45,086 nucleotides of DNA, from assembly GCA_001003705.1 (NCBI GenBank), contig LCPQ01000011.1, forward strand, positions 1 through 45,086, given 5' to 3'. Below, piece after piece: positions 38,495-45,086 of the stretch; positions within the stretch are counted from its first letter, which is position 1, and each line of letters starts with the position of its first letter. The notes beneath the pieces were generated by a model. The model made no database searches. It was given only the letters and a program-made list of their open reading frames with translations, and was not told the origin of the DNA. This DNA is from Parcubacteria group bacterium GW2011_GWA2_48_9. Lineage in GTDB: Bacteria; Patescibacteriota; Patescibacteriia; UBA10025. A program made the translations under genes and the position numbers.

Positions 38495-40116
38495 GGCTTT
38501 TGTTCTTCTTGTGAACCGCCACGGAAAAATAGCTGCGCTTTTGTTTTTTTAACCCAGCTTGTCAGTATGTGTATTTCTTCGCACTTCATAATAACGGCTA
38601 GTGCTAAGTAAACGATAATTCCCACAGCGCCTGCCCCGACTCCCTGAATGAGGACACCAACAAACCTTTGCATGTCGACCCCTATGGCGAGAAATCGCAA
38701 CATCCCCCACGACACAAGTCCCATGACGCTTGAAATAAAAAGTATTTTCAAGGTCGAGTTAGCTATGCGGTTATCATCCAGATTTCCGACTCTGTGGTGC
38801 AGCAGTATCAGCAAAAAGAGCATATTTACAATGCTCGCGACTGAAAATGCTAAGCCGAGTCCGATGACTCCCCAGATGCGAGACAGCGTCCATCCCAATA
38901 TGACATTGATCCCGACAGACAGCAGTCCGACTTTCACCGGCGTCTTCGTATCTTGCAGCGCATAGAAAGACCTCGCGAGCATAGGAATCAACGCTTGAGC
39001 AAAAAGTGAAAGAGAAAAGTAGCCGAGTGTTTGAGCGGTAAGTATCGTATCCGCCCAACCAAAATTGCCGCTTCCCAGTACCAAACGGACAATTTGCGCT
39101 CGCAAAAGCAACATCAGTACCGATACGGGTATAATGAGAAATAACACCCGTCGAAAGGCAATCGAAAAGTGTTCAACAAATTTTTTAGTGTCATTTTGTG
39201 CAAACGCTTCGGAAAAAATAGGGAAAGCTGCAATCGCAAGTGAATAACCGAATACCCCGATAGGAAAACTCTGCAGGTTATTAGCAAAGTTAAAAACAGC
39301 TACGGTACCGACGGCTAGAGTCGAACCTATGATTACGCTTATTAGCTGATCGACTTGCGCTACGGCGAGCCCGAAAGCCCGTGGAACCATTAGTTTGCCG
39401 ACCTGACGGACTCCTTCGTGCTTAAAGTCGAGAAGCGGTCTATAGCGATACCCGAGACGGAAAATAGACGGCACCTGTACCGCCATATGAATGACGGCTC
39501 CGATCACTACACCATACGCAACCCCGAGGATGCCGTATCTCCCGGATAAAACCACAATGCCAAAAATGATGCCGAGATTGTACATCACCGGAGCGAACGC
39601 GAAGCTCACATAGCGCTTAAACGATGTCAGGATACCTGTCGCAATATTACTCACACCAAAAAACACAATGGCCACAAGCATAATCCTGGTAAGCTGAATG
39701 GTCAGGTCCATGCGTGAACCGTCGAACCCCGGAGCAATCACCGGAATCAGTTGCTCGGCAAATATGAAGAAAATCCCGCCGACAGTCACGAGTCCAATAA
39801 GCAAAATGTTGAGCAAGCTGTTTGCGAGACGCCACGTCTCACTATCAGGTGAAACGGAACCATTTTTAACTAGATATCGAACAAAAACAGGAATAAACGC
39901 GGACGAAAGCGCACCGAGAACAAGAATATTAAAAATGAGATCGGGCAGTTTAAACGCCGCATAATATGCATCGAGTGTTTCACCCGCACCGTACATGGAA
40001 GCCAGCATACGATCCCTTATGAGTCCTAAGAGCCGACTCGCGACCGATGCGGTGGCGATAATAATTGCACCACCCGTGACGGTGGTGGTGATTCTCAGCC
40101 AAATCTTTTTCCACAT
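38491..40116 (-). CDS. murJ: Lipid II flippase MurJ/MviN
   Basis: ATASVASRLLGLIRDRMLASMYGAGETLDAYYAAFKLPDLIFN; LGALSSAFIPVF; polytopic; ATGA overlap with lepA. Confidence 0.95.
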   Translation of the reverse strand: MWKKIWLRITTTVTGGAIIIATASVASRLLGLIRDRMLASMYGAGETLDAYYAAFKLPDLIFNILVLGALSSAFIPVFVRYLVKNGSVSPDSETWRLANSLLNILLIGLVTVGGIFFIFAEQLIPVIAPGFDGSRMDLTIQLTRIMLVAIVFFGVSNIATGILTSFKRYVSFAFAPVMYNLGIIFGIVVLSGRYGILGVAYGVVIGAVIHMAVQVPSIFRLGYRYRPLLDFKHEGVRQVGKLMVPRAFGLAVAQVDQLISVIIGSTLAVGTVAVFNFANNLQSFPIGVFGYSLAIAAFPIFSEAFAQNDTKKFVEHFSIAFRRVLFLIIPVSVLMLLLRAQIVRLVLGSGNFGWADTILTAQTLGYFSLSLFAQALIPMLARSFYALQDTKTPVKVGLLSVGINVILGWTLSRIWGVIGLGLAFSVASIVNMLFLLILLHHRVGNLDDNRIANSTLKILFISSVMGLVSWGMLRFLAIGVDMQRFVGVLIQGVGAGAVGIIVYLALAVIMKCEEIHILTSWVKKTKAQLFFRGGSQEEQKP

Positions 40117-40126
40117 AATGCTTCAC

Positions 40127-40155
40127 ACCATACCAGATTTGGTGCATATTTGCAA
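40127..40155 (-). promoter_or_regulatory. Promoter TTGCAA-N17-TATGGT for murJ-lepA
   Basis: -35 at 40150-40155, -10 at 40127-40132, 17-nt spacer, ATG 10 nt after the -10. Confidence 0.5.
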
Positions 40156-40225
40156 GTGGGTTACAACCAAAAGATACGCTACTAAACCGAGCATGGACGT
40201 GTTCAATACCCTAACGTTGAGCACC

Positions 40226-40260
40226 CCCTGAGTCCCGCAGTAGGCGGGACGAAGGGTCTC
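40226..40260. repeat. REP-like palindromic element (CCCTGAG...GAAGGGTCTC)
   Basis: CCCTGAGTCCCGCAGTAGGCGGGACGAAGGGTCTC; internal GTCCCGC/GCGGGAC stem; shares ends with 42200-42243. Confidence 0.6.
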
Positions 40261-40368
40261 GTTGAATTACCAACGATGGGTGCTGAAAAAGTCTTGGCTG
40301 GGGTAACAAAATGAGATCCTTCACCCCTCGCATATTCGGGATCCAGGGTGGTCGCCTTCGGCGACAAA

Positions 40369-40521
40369 AAGCTGCCAGCAACGTTCGGTGGAATATCGAG
40401 CTTATCTTGGCATAGCAGCCGTTCCCTTTCGAAAACGGTGAGGAGAGAGATTTACCCCGTCGAATGACGGGGTTTGCTACACTGGACAAGTCCGAAGTGT
40501 ACCGGCGTTGGCTGGCAGCTT
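40369..40521. repeat. Branched inverted-repeat structure
   Basis: Arms AAGCTGCCAGCAACG (40369-40383) and CGTTGGCTGGCAGCTT (40506-40521) enclose hairpins ACCCCGTC-GAAT-GACGGGGT (40454-40473) and ACACTGGACAAGTCCGAAGTGT. Confidence 0.6.
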
Positions 40522-40632
40522 ATTGTCCCCGTTAGAAGTGGGCTCTAACCGGAAGTACTTCCAAGCGACTTTAGTCGCGTGAGATAGTGACATCGACCTG
40601 ACTAAAGTCAGTAAGAAAAGTTTTGAAATGGG

Positions 40633-40670
40633 GATGGGGAAACCGACAGATAAACTGCGATCTCCCCATC
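40633..40670 (-). terminator. Terminator-like hairpin downstream of the tRNA-like RNA
   Basis: GATGGGGA (40633-40640) / TCCCCATC (40663-40670); minus-strand downstream CCCATTTCAAAACTTTTC. Confidence 0.45.
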
Positions 40671-40676
40671 TATGTT

Positions 40677-40810
40677 TGGCGGAGGGTCAGGGATTTGAAC
40701 CCTGTCTTGTCCCGAAGGACAATGGTGCCAGTAACACGCCGACATGTCGGTGTGTATGGAGCACGCGCAGCCCGTATCAGTTGATGGATGATCAACCGAA
40801 TGCCCCCTCC
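40677..40810 (-). ncRNA. tRNA-like structured RNA with canonical T-arm, acceptor stem and encoded CCA
   Basis: Minus strand 5' GGAGGG(GG) ... CAGGG-TTCAAAT-CCCTG ACCCTCC G CCA 3'; no normal D-arm or anticodon arm identified; extra hairpins TTGTCC-TTCG-GGACAA and ACACCGACATGTCGGCGTGT. Confidence 0.5.
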
Positions 40811-40923
40811 GATTCATCACATGGATCATGTGTCCTCTCAAGCGGTGCGGTGATGAATGGTGAGTAAAAAGATCGCTTTCCTTCTCACTTGGCATTGTAA
40901 TCCAATCCCAATTGGGAAGGAAG

Positions 40924-40962
40924 GGGGAACGGATATATGAATACATCGCGTTTCCGTTCCCC
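40924..40962 (-). terminator. Hairpin after the pilin-like gene
   Basis: GGGGAACGGA (40924-40933) / TCCGTTCCCC (40953-40962), just beyond the stop of 40975..41355. Confidence 0.5.
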
Positions 40963-40974
40963 TTCAAAGAGCAT

Positions 40975-41355
40975 TTAACGAATCGGGATAGGCCACTTCG
41001 TATCCGTGACGTCAGTGATCATGCCGGCTTCATTGATTGTCCAGAAGTGCCGGTTGCCAAACGAGGTGAAGCGCATTGTCGCGACGAACCCGCTGTCGCT
41101 GAGATCCACATCATAATAGCATCCATCCCTCATTTTCGGCATGACCGAGAGACTGTCCGTGCTTGCGACGAAATGCCCGTGCGTGTTTTGGTAGGCCATC
41201 TCGGCGGCATGGATCTGCTGAAGAGATTCTACGGCCGTTGCTGTGTTGTTTGCGCGGACGCAGTCTGCGCTCATCGACGTGGCCACAATGATAATGATGG
41301 CACCGACCATCATTATCCCCAAGTCCCACCGGAAAAAGTTGCGTACTCCACTCAA
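40975..41355 (-). CDS. Type IV pilin/pseudopilin-like protein (start codon uncertain, TTG in ORF track)
   Basis: LGIMMVGAIIIIVATSMSADCVRANNTATAVESLQQIHAAEMAYQNTHGHFVAS, resembling a pilin N-terminal helix and alphabeta loop. Confidence 0.55.
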   Translation of the reverse strand: MSGVRNFFRWDLGIMMVGAIIIIVATSMSADCVRANNTATAVESLQQIHAAEMAYQNTHGHFVASTDSLSVMPKMRDGCYYDVDLSDSGFVATMRFTSFGNRHFWTINEAGMITDVTDTKWPIPIR

Positions 41356-41403
41356 AAAAGGTCTGAATATTACGTCCTCCTCTCCCCCGCTTCATGCAGG
41401 AGA

Positions 41404-41490
41404 TTGTGATGATAGGTTGTAAATCCTTACTGCGGTGTTTGATTTCTCTCTTTTTCAACCCATATCACATCGATACGAGCTGGAAAAGGG
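41404..41490 (-). promoter_or_regulatory. 5' leader copy A with hairpin and ATCGAT core
   Basis: TTTTTCAACCCATATCACATCGATACGAGCTGGAAAAGGGAT; homologous to 41918-42000. Confidence 0.5.
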
Positions 41491-41538
41491 ATAGGAGCCG
41501 AGTGAGTTGAACACTCGACTCCCGAAAGATCAAGACCA

Positions 41539-41892
41539 TCACCGGCTACCAGTTGGTGGGCACTTCATTTCCGTCCGCGCCGTCGACTCGCCACATTGGG
41601 ACTGCCACTTTGGGATTGAATGCAGAATAATAGCGGCGAAAATCAGCAACCCCAGCAGTACGCCAGGAATGACATTGAATACTTCTGGACCACCACGATT
41701 GACACGATCATCGCAGTAATTCAGCAGGCCAAACAGGGAGCCTATCGTCCCTCCGGTCATTAGAGTCACTGTAATGACAAATATAACCACGCCCGCTCCC
41801 TTCACAACTGTCAATAGCATGATCACCCCAACCACTAGGGCCACGATCGAAATGGCCCAGTAATGCTTCCTCAACATACGCAACATAGCCAT
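41539..41892 (-). CDS. Small hypothetical membrane protein (3 TM)
   Basis: 117 aa; ATG preceded by GGAGAGAAGAAG Shine-Dalgarno-like sequence. Confidence 0.6.
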   Translation of the reverse strand: MAMLRMLRKHYWAISIVALVVGVIMLLTVVKGAGVVIFVITVTLMTGGTIGSLFGLLNYCDDRVNRGGPEVFNVIPGVLLGLLIFAAIILHSIPKWQSQCGESTARTEMKCPPTGSR

Positions 41893-41917
41893 CTTCTTCT
41901 CTCCATTCTGTGTGGAC

Positions 41918-42000
41918 TTGTGATGGTTAATTGTGAGTTACAATTTTTGTTATCTGTTTCCCTTTTTCAGCCTACATCATCGATACAAGCTGGAAAAGAG
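41918..42000 (-). promoter_or_regulatory. 5' leader copy B with hairpin and ATCGAT core
   Basis: CTTTTTCAGCCTACATCATCGATACAAGCTGGAAAAGAGAT; homologous to 41404-41490. Confidence 0.5.
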
Positions 42001-42199
42001 ATCCGAATCCCTATTCGTACTCATCCGTGATAAACATTCGTACTTCCAACGAACAGAGCTGGAGACGATGGGCAGGCTTCGTCGAGCTGAGCTCGACCAC
42101 CTGACCGGGAAGCGGCTCGCGGTATTCCTAGTTTACACCAGGTATACTTGCGAACTGTGTGCTTCCTTTCATCCCCTCCATGTCCGTGCGTTGCGCACG

Positions 42200-42243
42200 C
42201 CCTGAGCGAAGCTCGCCGAAGGCGGGCGAAGTCGAAGGGTCTC
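42200..42243. repeat. REP-like palindromic element (CCCTGAG...GAAGGGTCTC)
   Basis: CCCTGAGCGAAGCTCGCCGAAGGCGGGCGAAGTCGAAGGGTCTC. Confidence 0.65.
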
Positions 42244-42533
42244 ATGTTTTCAAAAAGTAGATTGGAGGCCTAAGAGGTATTAGTGGGACGACATGCGTCA
42301 CAGAAGGACTCTGCCGTCCCGCTCATACTTTTCTCCTTGTGGGAGGAACTTGGAGGCGAATGATGTGAGCTTTGCCCGCCATAGGCGGACGCTTACACCG
42401 CGCGAACGCTTCATGAAGGAGTGTTCTAGATTTCTCCAGAACGCTCTTACTTCGGCGTTCAAAAGGTTGCAATCTTCGGTTTCCCGTCGACTACGACCTC
42501 CTCCCCTCCAAATTTCTCCCAAGGTCACTTCTT

Positions 42534-42770
42534 AACAAAAACGGGTGGCAGATCATCCATGACCTCAAAAGGAAGGAAATATATACATCCTTCGAAGAGA
42601 GATCACGCATAACCTGCCACCCGTAATCGTAATTAAAAAGATATTACGCTCACTTGGCTTCTGGGGTATGTGTGACTAACTATCTGTCGAGCTAAGCTCG
42701 ATTGTTACAGATAACTCTCTCCTCAAAGAATTATCGGTCAATGTGCACACCTGCCTGATGGCAGATTTAA
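42534..42770 (-). ncRNA. Candidate ~240-nt structured non-coding RNA
   Basis: Promoter at 42777-42805, several internal hairpins, and terminal ACGGGTGGCAG...CTGCCACCCGT stem followed by TTTTTGTT on the minus strand; no convincing ORF. Confidence 0.6.
42541..42624 (-). terminator. Rho-independent terminator with 11-bp perfect stem
   Basis: ACGGGTGGCAG (42541-42551) / CTGCCACCCGT (42614-42624); minus-strand downstream TTTTTGTT. Confidence 0.6.
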
Positions 42771-42776
42771 CATTGC

Positions 42777-42805
42777 ATACTATACCTAGGACCCAACTCT
42801 GTCAA
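42777..42805 (-). promoter_or_regulatory. Strong sigma-70-like promoter
   Basis: Minus strand TTGACA GAGTTGGGTCCTAGGTA TAGTAT (17-nt spacer; alternative -10 TATAGT with 15-nt spacer). Confidence 0.65.
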
Positions 42806-42910
42806 GGCGTAGCGAGTCTATTTAACTAACATAAGCCAAAAAACAGCCACTTTTATAGCTTTCAGGTTACCCAATACCCGCTTCAATGCCAAGACTAGGA
42901 ACCCTTAAAC

Positions 42911-45034
42911 TTACTTTTTTCTCGCAACTAAGCCAAAAAACTTATCTGTGGATAACTCTTCACTGATTAGAAGGTAACCAGTTTCCTGGCTCATCCTATT
43001 GTCATGCCAAATAGTTTCGTACGCTTCAGGGATGTAGAGTTTTTGAATAAAGGCAGTGTACTCAACCCCCGGCTGTTTCTGCATGAGCAGTGAATACGAT
43101 GCTAATTGGGAGAGTGTCCCCTTTTTCTCAAACTTAAATGGCAGTTGATAAACGAATGTGGCAGTGCGTGATTCGCCTGGCCCAACGTCAATCCAATTTC
43201 CGAAAACTGTCTTGCCAAATTCTTGTGTGATCCGGGTGCCCGACACTTCGTCGACAAGCAGTGTTCCTTCTAGGCCGGTAACGTCTGGATCAAGTGTCGC
43301 ATCGGATTCGGGAGTCTGAAACCTCCAGCCCGGAATGCGATCAAAACCCCTCGCCTCAAGCAGTATACTGCCTGCAGGAACATATGTACGGATGTAATCA
43401 ACATTTCTTACCCCTTGCTGGCCGTCCAGGGGGGCCCCCGTGTGGGTCCTCTGAATCGACAAAGTCTGGGTGATAGTATCGTCATCTTTAATTGTGGTTG
43501 TCAGCGATACAAACGTGTCAACAAGTCTATCAGTTTTTCCGCCGCCAATATTCGTATGGACCACCATGAGATAATCTTGGGGACTTTGGCGAACGCCTCC
43601 ATCCCACCCAAGTGTCACCACTGCACACTGGTCATTGGGGTCGGTAAATGCAAGAAGAATATTTTTGGATTCAAACGCCTGTGTGATCGAATCAACGAGT
43701 GGGAGGAACTGGTCGCCAGAAAGTGAAAAAAGTTTATTGAGCAGTATTGGAAACAATTCTGAAATAAACCGCTTAGGCTTCGTAGGATCTTGCTGCTCGC
43801 TATCTTGAGCAAGGCGGCGGACATTTTCGGATGTCACGGTGACTTCAAATGCTGGGAGTTGAATAGGGCCTGTCATGTCTAAAAAGGACTCGACAACAGA
43901 AGGAGTTAATGCGAGTACTGCGTCAACAGACGGTCCCCCGCTTCGCTCATAGAACCAGGTGACTTTTCGGGCACTAGTCGGAAAGTCTGGGAACCAATTT
44001 GCATCCTGAATATTCCAGTGGGGATTTATTAGATGCAGTGGTGTAGGAGAAATAACATTCGACCTAAGCTGCCCAGCAATATCATACGCACCGCCCTCTG
44101 GCACTTCCATGTTTTTTATTATGCCTTCATCAATATCGAGTAGTGCTAACGAACCGATGAAACCGCCCGTCGGCCGTAGCTCCGCGTTGTTTTGAAAAAG
44201 CAGCAAGATCCGCGAGGTCTCATTAACGCCGAGTAGCGCGTCCATCACTTGTTTTGCGTCAGTGAAGTCCCTGAAAAATTCCTGCAATTGCGGCAGTGAA
44301 TCGAGAATCTTCTGAAGGCGCTCACGATGTTCAGCTGGGACATATGACAGGTTCACTTGTCGCAATTCTTGTTCTGCTCGTTCGACGGCACCGCCTGCAT
44401 CCTGCAGTGATGAAGAAAACCCTTCGAGTTGGCGAACAAATGTAGCCGCGGTGACGCTGGACTGAACGGACGAAAGCGCCTCGCTGATGTATTGTCCAGC
44501 CAAGGATAAGTCGCTTCCCGCATTGAGTATCCGCTGGGCAGTATCGACATGCGGAATCACCTTGACGACCTCCTCGAGCAATGAACCCGAGCCGTTCAAC
44601 TCGTCCTGTGCGGAGCGAAATTGTTCTTCAGCTTGTTTAAACGACTGTGTCGCCGAGCTGTATTGGCTAGACGCAACAGCACGCTGGGCATCCTCGAGAT
44701 GTTGATACGCCTCTGTAGATGCGCCGAGCACACGCCCCTGGATGGTTTCAATCTTTTCAATATTACTCGCGGCGACGAGCGGTATCATGAGAGCACATGC
44801 AGCAAGGGAGAACCCAGCCAGGCTCCGTGCCCAGCCGAACGGACGTGTAACAAACTGTTCATCGACAAGCGAAGGTGGGGGGGGTTCTTTCGCAATGACT
44901 GTAGGAACGGGAGGTGCTTCGTGCTTCGGCGTGCGTACACGTTTCCACGAGAACCCAAAAAGAAAATTCCGTACTTTCCGCTGACTCATGTGTTGCTGGG
45001 CTTGTGGCTTCACGAGAGCTTTGCCTGCAGTCAT
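42911..45034 (-). CDS. DUF4012 domain-containing membrane-anchored protein
   Basis: LLLFQNNAELRPTGGFIGSLALLDIDEG, ANWFPDFPTSARKVTWFYERSGGPSVDAVLALTPSVVESFLDMTGPI; start probably ATG 45034 rather than TTG 45043. Confidence 0.88.
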   Translation of the reverse strand: MTAGKALVKPQAQQHMSQRKVRNFLFGFSWKRVRTPKHEAPPVPTVIAKEPPPPSLVDEQFVTRPFGWARSLAGFSLAACALMIPLVAASNIEKIETIQGRVLGASTEAYQHLEDAQRAVASSQYSSATQSFKQAEEQFRSAQDELNGSGSLLEEVVKVIPHVDTAQRILNAGSDLSLAGQYISEALSSVQSSVTAATFVRQLEGFSSSLQDAGGAVERAEQELRQVNLSYVPAEHRERLQKILDSLPQLQEFFRDFTDAKQVMDALLGVNETSRILLLFQNNAELRPTGGFIGSLALLDIDEGIIKNMEVPEGGAYDIAGQLRSNVISPTPLHLINPHWNIQDANWFPDFPTSARKVTWFYERSGGPSVDAVLALTPSVVESFLDMTGPIQLPAFEVTVTSENVRRLAQDSEQQDPTKPKRFISELFPILLNKLFSLSGDQFLPLVDSITQAFESKNILLAFTDPNDQCAVVTLGWDGGVRQSPQDYLMVVHTNIGGGKTDRLVDTFVSLTTTIKDDDTITQTLSIQRTHTGAPLDGQQGVRNVDYIRTYVPAGSILLEARGFDRIPGWRFQTPESDATLDPDVTGLEGTLLVDEVSGTRITQEFGKTVFGNWIDVGPGESRTATFVYQLPFKFEKKGTLSQLASYSLLMQKQPGVEYTAFIQKLYIPEAYETIWHDNRMSQETGYLLISEELSTDKFFGLVARKK

Positions 45035-45086
45035 TTTTGGCAAAGGCGGTGCAATGTGTGAAAGACTGACTGGCGTATTGCTTACG

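Noticed and set aside
40321-40375. Possible T-box-like AGGGTGG motif with GTCGCC-TTC-GGCGAC hairpin
   Set aside because: No full T-box consensus, no specifier loop, and no aminoacyl-tRNA synthetase or amino-acid gene downstream in the correct orientation.
40608-40967. 119-aa minus-strand ORF
   Set aside because: Runs through the tRNA-like T-arm/CCA and two terminator hairpins; no domain-like sequence.
40912-41409. 165-aa plus-strand ORF
   Set aside because: Antisense to the pilin-like gene and its terminator; composition is Cys/His/Arg-rich in the way spurious ORFs are.
42293-42535. Overlapping 80-aa (+) and 76-aa (-) ORFs
   Set aside because: Both are open over a palindrome-rich segment; no start signals or domain-like pattern, so likely non-coding.
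42534-42770. RNase P RNA, 6S RNA, SRP RNA or tmRNA assignment for the minus-strand transcript
   Set aside because: None of the hallmark sequences (RNase P GAGGAAAGUCC/ACAGAAA, SRP GGAAGCAGCC, tmRNA GGUUCGAC/CCA end) was found, though this needs Infernal to confirm.
40140-42910. CRISPR array
   Set aside because: The repeats are individual palindromes of different sequence without regular direct-repeat/spacer periodicity, and no cas genes are present.

Overview
The window looks like a chromosomal segment of a Patescibacteria/CPR-like bacterium (inferred from gene content and small compact genes; not proven). It opens with the 5' end of murA on the minus strand and a PEGA-domain protein. From about 1.5 to 32 kb there is a large surface-polysaccharide locus: a dTDP-rhamnose set (rmlA/D/B/C-like) interrupted by an S-adenosylhomocysteinase gene; a split but apparently complete WbpA/B/E/D/I pathway for a UDP-2,3-diacetamido-uronic acid; a Wzx-like flippase; many glycosyltransferases; and UDP-sugar dehydrogenases, a UXS-like decarboxylase and GtrA. 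The right part carries an S8 subtilase with 51-aa FG-GAP/VCBS repeats, an HtrA-like PDZ protein that appears to have lost catalytic residues, a bPH2 protein, lepA, murJ and a DUF4012 protein. Between murJ and DUF4012 (40.1-42.9 kb) is a mostly non-coding, hairpin-rich island. It contains a minus-strand tRNA-like RNA ending in CCA, a strong candidate for an unassigned ~240-nt ncRNA with its own promoter and terminator, two related 5' leaders in front of small membrane/pilin-like genes, and REP-like palindromes. No rRNA, CRISPR array or intact transposase was seen. All family calls come from reading motifs by eye; no database search was run.
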